From: Rubritepida flocculans DSM 14296
Lineage (GTDB): Bacteria; Pseudomonadota; Alphaproteobacteria; Acetobacterales; Acetobacteraceae
Assembly (NCBI RefSeq): GCF_000425365.1
Contig: NZ_AUDH01000012.1
Location: 28,619-92,618 of the forward strand
Direction: 5' to 3'
Length of the DNA: 64,000 bases
Below are positions 1 through 9,154 of the stretch, one piece after another. Position 1 is the first letter of the stretch. Each line of letters begins with the position of its first letter. The translations under genes were made by a program, and so were the position numbers. The notes beneath the pieces were generated by a model. The model saw nothing but the letters and a program-made list of their open reading frames with translations. It did not search any database and was not told the origin of the DNA.

Positions 1-1
1 G

Positions 2-844
2 CGTCTGCGCCCGCGCCAGCGCCCGCGCTATCGCGGCCCCTCCTTCAACCGGGTCATCCCCAACCTGCTGACCATGGTGGGGCTCTGCGCCGGGCTGGTG
101 GCCATCCGATTCGCGCTCGAGGGCCGTTTCCCCCAGGCGGCGGCCTTCATCGTCGCCGCCGGCGTGATCGATGGGCTGGACGGGCGAATCGCCCGGCTGC
201 TCAAGGGCACCAGCCGCTTCGGGGCGGAGTTCGACAGCCTCTCGGACTTCCTGTGTTTCGGCGTCGCGCCCGCCCTCGTGCTCTATCTCTGGACGCTGCA
301 GCATGCGGGGCCCATCGGCTTCATTCCCTGCGTGCTCTTCGCCGTGTGCAGCGCGCTCAGGCTCGCGCGCTTCAACGCTGCGAGCATCTCCGAGCCCGGG
401 GCCCCCCCGGTGGTGAAGCCGGCCTATGCCTATAATTTCTTCACCGGCGTGCCGGCGCCGGCGGGGGCCGGGCTCGCTTTGTTTCCGCTCTTCGCCTGGC
501 TCGCCTTCTCCGAATCGGGCTGGGCCGCCACGGCCGAGGCCATCCGCCACCCCGCGCTCGCCGCCGCCATGCTCTTCCTGGTGGGCGGGCTGATGGTGAG
601 CACCCTGCCCACCTGGTCCTTCAAGAACTTCAAGATCCCGGCCGAACGGGTGCTGCCCCTCTTCCTCGGCGTGGGGGCCTATCTCGCCTTCCTCGTCACA
701 GAGCCCTGGGCGGCGCTGGCGCTGGCGGGCGTGATCTATGCGGGGATGCTGTTCTTCTCCGTCCGCTCCTATCGCCGCCTCAAGCGGGAGGCGGAGCTGC
801 TGCGCGGGCCGGAGGCGGTGGAGCAGCCGCGCGCCGCCGGATGA
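2..844 (+). CDS. pssA: CDP-diacylglycerol-serine O-phosphatidyltransferase (5' end outside window)
   Basis: Integral membrane enzyme that makes phosphatidylserine from CDP-diacylglycerol and serine, the first step to phosphatidylethanolamine. The CDP-alcohol phosphatidyltransferase signature is intact near bases 178-246: DGRIAR, eight residues, G, three residues, D, three residues, D. Several hydrophobic helices follow, including around FLGVGAYLAFLV. The reading frame is open to the left edge (…RGPSFNRVIPNLLTMVGL), so the start lies upstream; the internal ATG at 74 is not the start because conserved N-terminal sequence precedes it. The stop overlaps the next gene's start by 4 bases (ATGA), implying translational coupling. 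The usual partner psd would lie upstream and is not visible. Confidence 0.93.
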   Translation, partial: RLRPRQRPRYRGPSFNRVIPNLLTMVGLCAGLVAIRFALEGRFPQAAAFIVAAGVIDGLDGRIARLLKGTSRFGAEFDSLSDFLCFGVAPALVLYLWTLQHAGPIGFIPCVLFAVCSALRLARFNAASISEPGAPPVVKPAYAYNFFTGVPAPAGAGLALFPLFAWLAFSESGWAATAEAIRHPALAAAMLFLVGGLMVSTLPTWSFKNFKIPAERVLPLFLGVGAYLAFLVTEPWAALALAGVIYAGMLFFSVRSYRRLKREAELLRGPEAVEQPRAAG

Positions 845-1233
845 TCCTGGCGGGCGTCCGGCTCGGGGCCGGGCCTTTCGCCGCGCTGCCGCCGGGTGCC
901 TTCGGCCTCTGCCTCGATCCGCACGCGCCCAACCGCGCCGAGGCCGCGCTGACGCTCGACATCGAGGATTTCGGCCTGCCCGAGCCCGCGGCGCTGCGCG
1001 CCACGCTGGATGCGCTGAAGGCGGCGATGGCGCGCGAGCCGGAGCGCCTGTTCTACATCGGCTGCCGCGCCGGGCTGGGGCGCACCGGCACGGTGCTCGC
1101 CTGCCTCGCCGCCGAATGCGGCGTGCCGGGCGACCCGGTGGCCTGGGTGCGCGCGCGGCACGATCCGCGCGCGGTGGAAACGCCGGCGCAGGAGGCCTTC
1201 GCGCGCGCCTGGCTCAGCCCTTCTCGATGGTGA
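841..1233 (+). CDS. small cysteine-based protein phosphatase (PTP/DSP-like)
   Basis: A 130-residue protein with the CX5R phosphatase loop CRAGLGRTG: nucleophile Cys75 and phosphate-binding Arg81, followed by the usual Thr. It has no signal peptide or membrane segment. It is translationally coupled to pssA by a 4-base overlap. PTP-like enzymes can dephosphorylate phosphotyrosine or lipid phosphates such as phosphatidylglycerophosphate; the pssA linkage makes a lipid substrate possible, but this is inference. The last 20 bases overlap the 3' end of the convergent fabI gene. The fold is supported by the motif; the substrate is unknown. Confidence 0.75.
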   Translation: MILAGVRLGAGPFAALPPGAFGLCLDPHAPNRAEAALTLDIEDFGLPEPAALRATLDALKAAMAREPERLFYIGCRAGLGRTGTVLACLAAECGVPGDPVAWVRARHDPRAVETPAQEAFARAWLSPSRW

Positions 1234-2059
1234 GATCGGGCGCGTCGGGGTTCTTCATGCCGACGATGTGATAGCCGCAATCCACGTGGTGCACCTCGCC
1301 CGTGACGCCGGTGCTGAGCGGGCTGAGCAGGTAGAGCCCCGCGCCCCCCACCTCGTCCAGCGCCACGTTGCGGCGCATGGGCGAGTTGTATTCGTTCCAC
1401 TTCAGGATGTAGCGGAAATCGCCGATGCCGCTCGCCGCGAGCGTCTTGATCGGGCCGGCGCTGATGGCGTTGACGCGGATGCCCTCCCCGCCCAGGTCGG
1501 CGGCCATGTAGCGCACGCTGGCCTCCAGCGCCGCCTTGGCCACGCCCATCACGTTGTAGTGCGGCGTCCAGCGCTCGGCGCCGAGGTAGGTCAGCGTCAG
1601 CAGCGCCCCGCCCGGGCCCATCAGCGCCGCCGCGCGGCGGCCCGTGGCGGCGAAGGAGTAGCAGGAGATGTCCAGCGCCTGCAGGAAGGCCTCGCGCGGG
1701 GTGTCGAGGAAGCGGCCGCGCAGATACTGCTTGTCGGCGAAGCCGATGGCGTGGACGAAGAAGTCGAGCCGCCCCCAGCGCTCCTCGATGGCGCCGAAGG
1801 CGGCGTCCATGTCCTCGTCGCTCGCCACGTCGCAGGGCAGCACGATGTCGCTGCCCACGGATTCCGCCAGCGGCCGCACCCGCTTCTCCAGCGCCTCGCC
1901 CTGGTAGGTGAAGGCCAGCTCCGCCCCCTGCGCCGCCACGGCGCGCGCGATGGCCCAGGCGATGGAGCGGTTGTTGGCCACGCCCATGATCAGGCCCCGC
2001 CTGCCCTGCATCAGCGTTCCGGTCGGCAGGGCGGCTTCGGCGTCTTCCGTCATGGTCAT
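1214..2059 (-). CDS. fabI: enoyl-[acyl-carrier-protein] reductase (NADH), FabI type
   Basis: Catalyses the last reduction of each type II fatty-acid elongation cycle in the cytosol. The Rossmann N-terminus reads [16 protein letters not shown], the FabI form of the nucleotide-binding loop. The FabI active-site arrangement is present: Tyr158, then Tyr168 and Lys175 in the spacing Y-x6-K (YNVMGVAK). The length of 281 residues is slightly above the usual 260-270 because the frame offers two close starts, ATG at 2059 and ATG at 2053, plus an internal Met17 (LMQGRRG) where many homologues begin. The gene is monocistronic and convergent with the phosphatase gene. It belongs to the triclosan/isoniazid target family. 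Confidence 0.95.
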   Translation of the reverse strand: MTMTEDAEAALPTGTLMQGRRGLIMGVANNRSIAWAIARAVAAQGAELAFTYQGEALEKRVRPLAESVGSDIVLPCDVASDEDMDAAFGAIEERWGRLDFFVHAIGFADKQYLRGRFLDTPREAFLQALDISCYSFAATGRRAAALMGPGGALLTLTYLGAERWTPHYNVMGVAKAALEASVRYMAADLGGEGIRVNAISAGPIKTLAASGIGDFRYILKWNEYNSPMRRNVALDEVGGAGLYLLSPLSTGVTGEVHHVDCGYHIVGMKNPDAPDLTIEKG

Positions 2060-2143
2060 CCGTGCGGGCGGTTGCGGGGCGGGGGGCGTGGTGGCACATG
2101 CCCCACAGGCGGGCAAGGCCCCCGAACCCCGGATGCGGACCCC

Positions 2144-2719
2144 ATGACAGACCCCCACGCGCTCTTCGCCGACTGGATGGCGGAGGCGACGAAGACCGAG
2201 CCCAACGACCCCAACGCCATGTGCCTCGCCACAGCCACGCCCGATGGGCGGCCCTCGGCGCGCATGGTGCTGCTCAAGGGCCAGGACGCGCGCGGCTTCG
2301 TGTTCTACACCAACCTCGACTCCCGCAAGGGCGGAGAGCTGGCCGCCAACCCCCGGGCGGCGCTGTGCTTCCACTGGAAGACACTGGCGCGCAGCGTGCG
2401 CGTGGAGGGCCCGGTGGAGCCCGTCACGGCGGAGGAGGCGGACGCCTACTTCGCCACACGCGCGCGCCCCTCGCGCATCGGCGCATGGGCCTCGAAGCAG
2501 TCCCGCCCGCTCGAGGGGCGCTGGGCGCTCGAGAAGGCGGTGGCGGAGTACACGCTGAAGTTCGGCCTGGGCGAGATCCCCCGCCCGCCGCACTGGTCGG
2601 GCTTCCGCGTGCTGCCCGAGCGCATCGAGTTCTGGCGCGACATGCCCTTCCGCCTGCACGAGCGGCGCGTGTTCCACCGCACCGATGAAGGCTGGCGGGA
2701 GGAGCTGCTCTACCCCTGA
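2144..2719 (+). CDS. pdxH: pyridoxamine 5'-phosphate oxidase
   Basis: FMN-dependent cytosolic enzyme that oxidises pyridoxine/pyridoxamine 5'-phosphate to pyridoxal 5'-phosphate. At 191 residues it is close to family length. It shows the FMN/substrate segments [22 protein letters not shown] and the long C-terminal block beginning [14 protein letters not shown], and ends with the typical …[25 protein letters not shown] tail. The ATG at 2144 gives the standard N-terminus ([13 protein letters not shown]). The stop codon TGA shares its last base with the ATG of the following kinase-like gene (TGATG), so the two are likely co-translated. It is divergent from fabI. Confidence 0.95.
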   Translation: MTDPHALFADWMAEATKTEPNDPNAMCLATATPDGRPSARMVLLKGQDARGFVFYTNLDSRKGGELAANPRAALCFHWKTLARSVRVEGPVEPVTAEEADAYFATRARPSRIGAWASKQSRPLEGRWALEKAVAEYTLKFGLGEIPRPPHWSGFRVLPERIEFWRDMPFRLHERRVFHRTDEGWREELLYP

Positions 2720-4170
2720 TGGAGATCCCGCCCGAACAGCAGGAGGTGGCCGCCTTCCTCGCCCGCCGCACGGGCGAGGGCGTGGTGCGGACGCACATCT
2801 CGGCCGTGTTCCTGGGGCGGGAGGAGGCGCTGAAGCTCAAGAAGGCCGTGGATCTCGGCTTTCTCGACTTCACCCGGCGCGAGGAGCGCGCGCGGCTGCT
2901 GCGCCACGAATTCGCGCTGAACGCGCCGAATGCGCCGGGCCTCTATCTCGGCGTCTCGGCCATCACCCGCGCGCCCGACGGCAGCCTCGCCCTCGACGGC
3001 CCGGGCGAGGCGCTGGACTGGGTGCTGCGGATGCGCCGCCTGCCGCGCGAGGCCTTCCTCGACGCGCATGGCCCGCTCGAGGAGGCGCTGCTCGACGCCA
3101 CGGCCGATGCGGTCGCCGCCCTGCACGCGCGCGCGCCGCGGCGCGAGGGCGATGGCGGGATGGAGGCCATTCTCGCCGGCAATCTGCGGGCCGCGCTCTC
3201 CGCCGGGCTCGATCCCGACGCGGCGCGCGCCTGGCACGCGGCGGCGGCGGCGCGGCACGCGGCGCTCGGCCCCTGGCTCGCGGAGCGCGCGGCGGGGGGC
3301 TTCCTGCGCCGCTGCCATGGCGACCTGCATCTGGGCAATCTCTGCCTGCTGGACGGCGCGCCGCACGCCTTCGACGCGCTGGAGTTCGACGAGGCGCTGG
3401 CCACCATCGACGTGGGCTACGACCTCGCCTTCCTGCTGATGGACCTGGACCAGCGCCAGGGCCGGCGCGCGGCGAACCGGGTGCTGAACCGCTATGTGGC
3501 GCGCACGGGCGATGCGGCGCTGGTGCGCGGCCTGCCGCTCTGGCTCTCGCTGCGCGCCTTCATCCGCGCCCATGTGGCGGCGCGCAAGGAGGAGGATCCG
3601 CGCCCGCTGCTGGCCGCCGCGCGCGCCTATCTCGATCCGGCGCCGGCGCGGCTTCTCGCGATCGGCGGGCTGCAGGGCACGGGCAAGTCGCGCCTCGCGC
3701 GCGCGCTCGCCCCCGGGCTCGGCCCCGCGCCCGGCGCGCTGGTGCTGCGCAGCGACGAAATCCGCAAGCGGCGCGCGGGGCTCGCGCCCGAGCAGCGCCT
3801 GCCCGAATCCGCCTACAGCGCCGAGGAGAGCGCGGCCGTCTTCGCCGAACTCGCGGCCATGGCGCGCGCGGCGCTGCAGGGCGGCCACGCCGCCATCGCC
3901 GACGCGGCCTTCCTGCGCCCCGAGGAGCGCGCGCTGATCGAAGCCGCCGGCGCGCCCTTCACCGGAATCTGGCTCACCGCGCCGCTCGGCGTGCTGCGCG
4001 CGCGCATCGCCGCCCGCCGCGGCGACGCCTCGGACGCCACCGTGGCGGTGCTCGAGCAGGCGGCGCGGCGCGAGACGGGCCCCATCTCCTGGCATGTGGT
4101 GGATGCCGGCGACGACCCCCTGCCCGCGGTGCGGAAGTTGCTGGACTCCGAGCCCCCGCCCTCGCCATAA
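2719..4170 (+). CDS. bifunctional APH-like phosphotransferase / P-loop kinase
   Basis: A 483-residue fusion. The N-terminal ~300 residues resemble aminoglycoside phosphotransferases, with the catalytic motif HGDLHLGN at about residue 200 and a metal-binding acidic segment after it (FDALEFDEALATIDVGYDLAFL). The C-terminal ~170 residues form a P-loop kinase with Walker A GLQGTGKS at about residues 318-325. This two-domain architecture is widespread in proteobacteria, but its substrate is not established; resistance should not be assumed. It overlaps pdxH by one base and is followed after 36 bases by a universal stress protein gene. It is probably cytosolic, with no signal peptide. Confidence 0.82.
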   Translation: MEIPPEQQEVAAFLARRTGEGVVRTHISAVFLGREEALKLKKAVDLGFLDFTRREERARLLRHEFALNAPNAPGLYLGVSAITRAPDGSLALDGPGEALDWVLRMRRLPREAFLDAHGPLEEALLDATADAVAALHARAPRREGDGGMEAILAGNLRAALSAGLDPDAARAWHAAAAARHAALGPWLAERAAGGFLRRCHGDLHLGNLCLLDGAPHAFDALEFDEALATIDVGYDLAFLLMDLDQRQGRRAANRVLNRYVARTGDAALVRGLPLWLSLRAFIRAHVAARKEEDPRPLLAAARAYLDPAPARLLAIGGLQGTGKSRLARALAPGLGPAPGALVLRSDEIRKRRAGLAPEQRLPESAYSAEESAAVFAELAAMARAALQGGHAAIADAAFLRPEERALIEAAGAPFTGIWLTAPLGVLRARIAARRGDASDATVAVLEQAARRETGPISWHVVDAGDDPLPAVRKLLDSEPPPSP

Positions 4171-4206
4171 CCACGCGCGAAACGAATGGGTTGAGGAACC
4201 GGGACC

Positions 4207-5085
4207 ATGGCCTACCGACGCCTGCTCCTGCCGCTGACGGGCACCGCCGCCGGCGAGGCCGCGCTGGCCACCGCGCTCATGGTCGCGCGCATCTGGAACG
4301 CCCATGTGCATTGCCTGCATGTGCGGGTGGACGCGCGCGACGTGGCGCCGCTGGCGGGCGAGGGCCTCTCGGGCGCGATGATCGAGGAGATGATGGCCGC
4401 CACCGAGCGCGAGAGCGGCGAGCGCGCGGCGCGCGTGCGCGCGCTGTTCGAGCGCTTCGCCAGCACGGCGGGCGACGTGACCATCGCCACCTCCGCCGAG
4501 ACGGCGCTGAAATCCGGCGGGCCCACCCTCTCCTTCGAATCCATCGCGGGGCGCGAGGAGGACGTGGTGGCGCAGCAGTCGCGCCTCTACGACATGGCCG
4601 TGGTGCCCCATCCCGACGCCGAGGAGGATGTGAGCAGCAGCGACGCGCTGCACGCCGTGCTCTTCGACAGCGGCCGGCCGGTGCTCATCGCCCCGCGCGT
4701 GGCGCCCGCCAGCATCGGCACGCGCGTCTGCTGCGCCTGGAACGGCACGGCCGAGAGCGCGGCCGCCATGGCCGCGGCCCTGCCCTGGCTGCACCGCGCC
4801 AGCGCGCGGCGCGTGCTCTACGCCGACGAATACCAGCGCCGCGGCCCGCCGGTGGAGGGCATCCTCGCCTATCTCCACTGGCACGGCATCACCGCCGAGG
4901 CCGTGCCCTTCAAGCCCATGACGAAGGACGTGGGCGCGGGGCTGCTGGGCGCCGCGCGCGACTTCCAGGCCGATCTGCTGACCATGGGCGCCTACAGCCA
5001 CTCGCGCCTGCGCCAGCTCATCCTGGGCGGCGTGACGCGCCATGTGCTGGAGAACGCCGAGATCCCCGTGCTGATGTGCCGCTGA
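4207..5085 (+). CDS. tandem universal stress protein (UspA family)
   Basis: 292 residues, about twice a single Usp domain. The first half starts with the canonical strand RRLLLPLTGTAAGEAAL. The second half restarts at VCCAWNGTAESAAAM and ends with the Usp nucleotide-loop region MGAYSHSRLRQLILGGVTRHVL followed by the typical PVLMCR strand. Usp proteins are cytosolic and induced by starvation, oxidative or respiratory stress; the second domain looks ATP-binding-competent while the first is more divergent. It stands alone, 36 bases after the kinase-like gene and convergent with metX. Confidence 0.85.
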   Translation: MAYRRLLLPLTGTAAGEAALATALMVARIWNAHVHCLHVRVDARDVAPLAGEGLSGAMIEEMMAATERESGERAARVRALFERFASTAGDVTIATSAETALKSGGPTLSFESIAGREEDVVAQQSRLYDMAVVPHPDAEEDVSSSDALHAVLFDSGRPVLIAPRVAPASIGTRVCCAWNGTAESAAAMAAALPWLHRASARRVLYADEYQRRGPPVEGILAYLHWHGITAEAVPFKPMTKDVGAGLLGAARDFQADLLTMGAYSHSRLRQLILGGVTRHVLENAEIPVLMCR

Positions 5086-5133
5086 GTCCGGCGGCCGTCG
5101 GCGTGATCGTGGCCTGGCGCGCGATAGGCGCGG

Positions 5134-6282
5134 CTAGACGCCGAGCTCCTGCGCGCAGCCCGCGATGAATCCGCCCAGCGCGCGGTGGAACACGGGCTCG
5201 TCCAGCAGGAAGGCGTCGTGGCCCTTGTCGGTCGTGATCTCGATGAAGGACACCCGCGCCGCGGCGGCGTTGAGCGCGCGCACCAGGGCGCGGCTCTCGC
5301 TCGTCGGGAACAGCCAGTCGGAGGAGAAGGAGGCGACGAAGAAGCGCGTCGGCGTGTTGCGGAAGGCCGCGGCCAGGCCGCCATGCGCGCTCGCCAGGTC
5401 GAAATAGTCCATCGCGCGCGTGATGGTGAGGTAGCTGTTCGCGTCGAAGCGCCGCACGAAGGTGCTGCCCTGGTGGCGCAGATAGCTCTCCACCTGGAAC
5501 ACGTCCTCGAGGAAGGTCAGCGCCGAGGCGTCCTGCAGCTTGCGGCCGAACTTGCGCGTCAGCGCCGCCTCGCTGAGATAGGTGATGTGCGCCACCATCC
5601 GCGCCACCGACAGGCCGCGCGCGGGCACCGAGCCGTCCTCCCAGTAGCGGCCGCCCTTCCAGTCCGGGTCGGCGTGGATGGCCTGGCGGCCCACCTCGTG
5701 GAAGGCGATGTTCTGCGCGGAGTGGTGCGTGGCGCAGGCGATGGGCGCGGCGGCGAAGACGCTCTCGGGGTAGGAGGCGGCCCACTCCAGCACCTGCATG
5801 CCCCCCATGGAGCCGCCGATGACCGCGAGCAGGCGCGGAATCTCCAGATGCTCGATCAGCTTCTTCTGCGCGCGCACCATGTCGGCGATGGTGATGGCGG
5901 GGAAATCCGTCCCCCAGGGCCGGCCGAGGCCGCGCCCCTCCTCGTCCGTCATCTCCTCGCGCGGGCCGGTGCTGCCCATGCAGCCGCCCAGCACGTTCGA
6001 ACAGATGACGAAGTAGCGCTCCGTGTCCACCGGCTTGCCGGGGCCCACGAGGTTCTCCCACCAGCCGGGCTTCCCGGTGACGGGCTGGCGCTCGGCCACG
6101 TACTGGTCCCCGGTCAGCGCGTGGCAGATCAGGATGGCGTTGCTGCGCGCGGCGTTCAGCCGCCCATAGGTGCGATAGGCGATGGCGAGCGGGCGGATCC
6201 AGGCGCCGGAGTCGAGGCGCAGCCCGTCGCGGATCACCGCGCGCTGGTGCTCGATCTGCGGAAAGGGGGCGATCCGGTTCAT
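5134..6282 (-). CDS. metX: homoserine O-acetyltransferase
   Basis: An alpha/beta-hydrolase-fold enzyme that acylates L-homoserine with acetyl-CoA at the entry to methionine synthesis. At 382 residues it has the family length. The nucleophile elbow GGSMGGMQ places Ser158 as catalytic nucleophile; the Asp ([10 protein letters not shown]) and His (DKGHDAFL) of the triad lie near residues 316 and 349. The substrate segment [12 protein letters not shown] is typical of MetX. No metW follows; the gene is monocistronic and divergent from the chorismate mutase operon. I looked for a SAM riboswitch in the 89-base divergent spacer and saw none. Some family members use succinyl-CoA instead, which sequence reading alone does not settle. 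Confidence 0.9.
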   Translation of the reverse strand: MNRIAPFPQIEHQRAVIRDGLRLDSGAWIRPLAIAYRTYGRLNAARSNAILICHALTGDQYVAERQPVTGKPGWWENLVGPGKPVDTERYFVICSNVLGGCMGSTGPREEMTDEEGRGLGRPWGTDFPAITIADMVRAQKKLIEHLEIPRLLAVIGGSMGGMQVLEWAASYPESVFAAAPIACATHHSAQNIAFHEVGRQAIHADPDWKGGRYWEDGSVPARGLSVARMVAHITYLSEAALTRKFGRKLQDASALTFLEDVFQVESYLRHQGSTFVRRFDANSYLTITRAMDYFDLASAHGGLAAAFRNTPTRFFVASFSSDWLFPTSESRALVRALNAAAARVSFIEITTDKGHDAFLLDEPVFHRALGGFIAGCAQELGV

Positions 6283-6371
6283 CCACGCCCGAGATAGGCC
6301 GGCGCCGGAAGCCCCGCAACCGGCGCGCCCGCCTTGGCGCAGGGGCCGGGCGCGGCTATGCGTCAGGCTTC

Positions 6372-7157
6372 ATGTCCCAAGCCCCCACCACCCAGGAGAC
6401 GCTGGAGGCGCTCCGCGGCCAGATCGACCGCCTCGACGACGCGCTGCACGATCTGCTCATGCGCCGCGCGGAGGTGGTGGAGCGCCTCGCGCAGAGCGCC
6501 GCCAAGCCCGCCGGCACCACGCTGCGCCCGGGGCGGGAGGCCGCGATCCTGCGCCGGCTGCTCGCCCGCCATGCGGGCCCGCTGCCGCGCGCGGTGGTGG
6601 TGCGGCTCTGGCGCGAAATCTTCGCGAGCTCCATCGCCCAGCAGGCGAGCTTCGCCGTGGCGCTGGCGGGCGAGGCGGGGCTCGCGCGCCTCGCCGCCGC
6701 GCATTTCGGGCTGGAGACGCCGCTGCGCCAGCACCCGAGCCCCGCCGCCGCCCTCGCCTCCGTCATGGCGCGCGAGGCGGCCATCGCCGTGCTGCCCTGG
6801 CCGCGCGAGAGCGACAGCGAGGCCGAGGCCTGGTGGACGCGCCTCGACGGCCAGGCGCTGCACGTCATCGCCCGGCTGCCCTTCCACGCCGAGCGCGCGC
6901 CGGTGCTGGAGGCCGCCGTGCTCGCCCTCTACCCGGCCGACGCCTCGGGGCGCGACGCCGCGCTCTGGCGGGCAGAGCGCCCCGGCGCGCCCGACCGCGC
7001 GAGCCTCGCCGCCGCCTTCCCCGGCGCGCGGCTGCTCGCACTCTGCCGCGCGGGCGGCGTGACGCAGGCCCTGCTGGAGACCGAGGGCGCGGCACCGCCG
7101 GGCGCCCTGCCGCTCGGCCGCTACGCCATCCCCGAACGAGGAGCCCCCCGCCCATGA
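6372..7157 (+). CDS. chorismate mutase with degenerate prephenate-dehydratase-like C-terminus
   Basis: 261 residues. Residues ~8-95 form an AroQ-type chorismate mutase ([20 protein letters not shown], then a long helix with R/E/Q positions), which converts chorismate to prephenate. The remaining ~165 residues look like a decayed prephenate-dehydratase/periplasmic-binding fold ([30 protein letters not shown]), but the dehydratase active-site motif is not visible. It is first in a three-gene operon and overlaps hisC by 4 bases (ATGA). With tyrA downstream it supplies the tyrosine branch. Dehydratase activity, if any, must come from another locus. Confidence 0.8.
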   Translation: MSQAPTTQETLEALRGQIDRLDDALHDLLMRRAEVVERLAQSAAKPAGTTLRPGREAAILRRLLARHAGPLPRAVVVRLWREIFASSIAQQASFAVALAGEAGLARLAAAHFGLETPLRQHPSPAAALASVMAREAAIAVLPWPRESDSEAEAWWTRLDGQALHVIARLPFHAERAPVLEAAVLALYPADASGRDAALWRAERPGAPDRASLAAAFPGARLLALCRAGGVTQALLETEGAAPPGALPLGRYAIPERGAPRP

Positions 7158-8245
7158 CGGCCCTCACGCCGCGCCCGTCCATCCTGACCATCGAGCCCTA
7201 TGTGGGCGGCGAGTCGAAGATCCCGGGCGTGAACCGCATCATCAAGCTCTCCTCCAACGAGGGCGCCTTCGGCCCGCCGCCCGGGGCCATCGCCGCCATC
7301 GCGCGCATGGCCGCGGAGGCGCACCGCTACCCGGACGGGAACGCCACCCGGCTGCGCGAGGCCATCGGCGCGAAGTTCGGCCTCGACCCCGCGCGCATCC
7401 TCTGCGGCAACGGCTCGGACGAGCTGATCGCCTATCTCATTCTCGCCTATGGCGGCGAGGGCACGGAGCTGATCATGCCCGCCCACGGCTTCGTGATGTA
7501 CGACCTGACGGGCCGCTACGCGGGCTGCCGCGTGATCAAGGTGCCCGAGCGCAACCTGATGGCCGATGTGGACGCGATGCTCGCCGCCGTGGGGCCGCGC
7601 ACCAAGCTCGTCTGCCTGGTCAACCCCAACAACCCCACGGGCGCGCTGCTGCCGCGCGCGGAGGTGGAGCGGCTGCGCCGCGGGCTGCGGGACGATATCC
7701 TGCTCATCCTGGACGCGGCCTATGCCGAATACGTGACCGACCCCGACTACGACCCGGGCCACAGGCTCGTGGACGCCTCGGGCAACACGGTGATGACGCG
7801 CACCTTCTCCAAGATCTTCGGCCTGGGCGGGATGCGCGTGGGCTGGGCCTACATGCCGCCCGCGGTGGCGGACGTGATCGGGCGCATCCGCGGGCCCTTC
7901 AACGTGAACGCGGCCGGCATGGCGGCGGCCATCGCCGCGCTGGAGGAGCCGGGCTGGATCGAGCGCAGCGTGGCGCACAACACGGAATGGCGCGCGAAGC
8001 TCGCCGCCGGGCTGGAGGCGGCGGGCATCAAGGCCTGGCCCTCCGCCTGCAACTTCGTTCTGGCCGATTTCGGCACGCCCGAGCGGGCGCGCGCGGCGGA
8101 TGCGGCGCTGCGCGCGCGCGGCGTCATCGCCCGCGGCGTCGCCGGCTACGGGCTGCCCTCCTGCCTGCGCATCACCGTCGGCACGGCCGAGGAGTGCATG
8201 CTGGTGATCGAGACGCTCGCGGCCTTCATGCGCGATGCCGGCTGA
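7154..8245 (+). CDS. hisC: histidinol-phosphate aminotransferase (aromatic-operon type)
   Basis: Fold-type I PLP aminotransferase of 363 residues. The Schiff-base lysine is Lys220 in [16 protein letters not shown]. The N-terminal signature [11 protein letters not shown] and [12 protein letters not shown] are typical of HisC. In alphaproteobacteria this copy sits between chorismate mutase and prephenate dehydrogenase and often serves both histidinol phosphate and aromatic keto acids (phenylpyruvate, hydroxyphenylpyruvate); the context here supports that dual role. The start ATG overlaps the upstream stop, and its own 3' end overlaps tyrA by 11 bases. Confidence 0.92.
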   Translation: MTALTPRPSILTIEPYVGGESKIPGVNRIIKLSSNEGAFGPPPGAIAAIARMAAEAHRYPDGNATRLREAIGAKFGLDPARILCGNGSDELIAYLILAYGGEGTELIMPAHGFVMYDLTGRYAGCRVIKVPERNLMADVDAMLAAVGPRTKLVCLVNPNNPTGALLPRAEVERLRRGLRDDILLILDAAYAEYVTDPDYDPGHRLVDASGNTVMTRTFSKIFGLGGMRVGWAYMPPAVADVIGRIRGPFNVNAAGMAAAIAALEEPGWIERSVAHNTEWRAKLAAGLEAAGIKAWPSACNFVLADFGTPERARAADAALRARGVIARGVAGYGLPSCLRITVGTAEECMLVIETLAAFMRDAG

Positions 8246-9125
8246 ACCCGTTTTCGGCCGCCTCGCGCTCATCGGCGCGGGGCTGATCGCGGGCTCCATC
8301 GCCCGGCGCAACCGCGAGCAGGGCGGGCTCGCGCGCGAGGTGGTGGTGACCGCCCGCACGCCCGAGACGCGCGCGCGCGTGCGCGAGCTCGGCTTCGCCG
8401 ACCATGTGGCCGAGGATCCGGCCGAGGCGGTGCAGGGCGCGGACGGCGTGATCCTCTGCGTGCCCGTGGGCGCCTGCCGGTCGGTGATGGAGCGCATCGC
8501 GCCGCACCTCGCGCCGGGCACGCTGCTCTCCGATGTCGGCTCCACCAAGGGCTCGGTGATCCGCGACGTCGCGCCGCTGCTGCCGCCGGGCGTGGTCTTC
8601 GTGCCCGCCCACCCCATGGCGGGCACCGAGCACACCGGGCCCGATTCCGGCTTCGCCAGCCTCTTCGAGGGGCGCTACACCATCCTCACCCCGCTCGAGG
8701 GCACGCCGCCCGAGGCGATCGAGCGGGTGCGCGAATTCTGGCGCCGCTGCGGCTCCATGATCGAGACGATGGACGCCACGACGCACGACAAGGTGGTGGC
8801 CATCGTCTCGCACCTGCCGCACCTGATCGCCTTCACCATCTGCGGCACGGCGGACGATCTGAGCGAGGAGACGCGCGAGAGCGTGCTGAAATTCGCCGCT
8901 TCCGGCTTTCGCGACTTCACGCGCATCGCCGCCAGCGACGTGGCGATGTGGCGCGACGTCTTCCTCAACAACCGCGAGGCGGTGCTGGAGATGCTGGCCC
9001 GCTTCACCGAGGACGCGCAGGCCTTCGGCCGCGCCATCCGCTGGGGCCAGGAGGAGTTCATCGTGGACCGCATCGCGCGCGGCCGGAAGATCCGGCGCGG
9101 GCTGATCGAGCGCAAGCAGGCCTGA
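8235..9125 (+). CDS. tyrA: prephenate/arogenate (cyclohexadienyl) dehydrogenase
   Basis: 296-residue NAD(P)-dependent enzyme that oxidatively decarboxylates prephenate or arogenate in tyrosine synthesis. The dinucleotide-binding loop is at the N-terminus ([10 protein letters not shown]). The catalytic region contains [13 protein letters not shown], with the conserved His, and later SHLPHLIAF with a second conserved His. It overlaps hisC by 11 bases, so the three genes form one translationally linked operon. Substrate preference for prephenate versus arogenate is not deducible by eye. Confidence 0.92.
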   Translation: MPAEPVFGRLALIGAGLIAGSIARRNREQGGLAREVVVTARTPETRARVRELGFADHVAEDPAEAVQGADGVILCVPVGACRSVMERIAPHLAPGTLLSDVGSTKGSVIRDVAPLLPPGVVFVPAHPMAGTEHTGPDSGFASLFEGRYTILTPLEGTPPEAIERVREFWRRCGSMIETMDATTHDKVVAIVSHLPHLIAFTICGTADDLSEETRESVLKFAASGFRDFTRIAASDVAMWRDVFLNNREAVLEMLARFTEDAQAFGRAIRWGQEEFIVDRIARGRKIRRGLIERKQA

Positions 9126-9154
9126 GCGCGGACGAGGGGCGGCGAGGCCGCGCG

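Noticed and set aside
2719..4170. Aminoglycoside resistance gene
   Set aside because: The APH-like domain is fused to a P-loop kinase in a common housekeeping architecture next to pdxH; resistance cannot be inferred from the fold.
2710..5043. Very long minus-strand open frame (over 770 codons) opposite pdxH, the kinase-like gene and the Usp gene
   Set aside because: It is a shadow of GC-rich codon bias. Its product is Arg/Gly/His-rich low-complexity sequence with no recognisable domain, while the plus-strand genes carry clear motifs. The same applies to other long antisense frames, such as 38772-42380 and 35642-38002.
6283..6371. SAM riboswitch upstream of metX
   Set aside because: The 89-base divergent gap shows none of the conserved SAM-II or SAM-I blocks.
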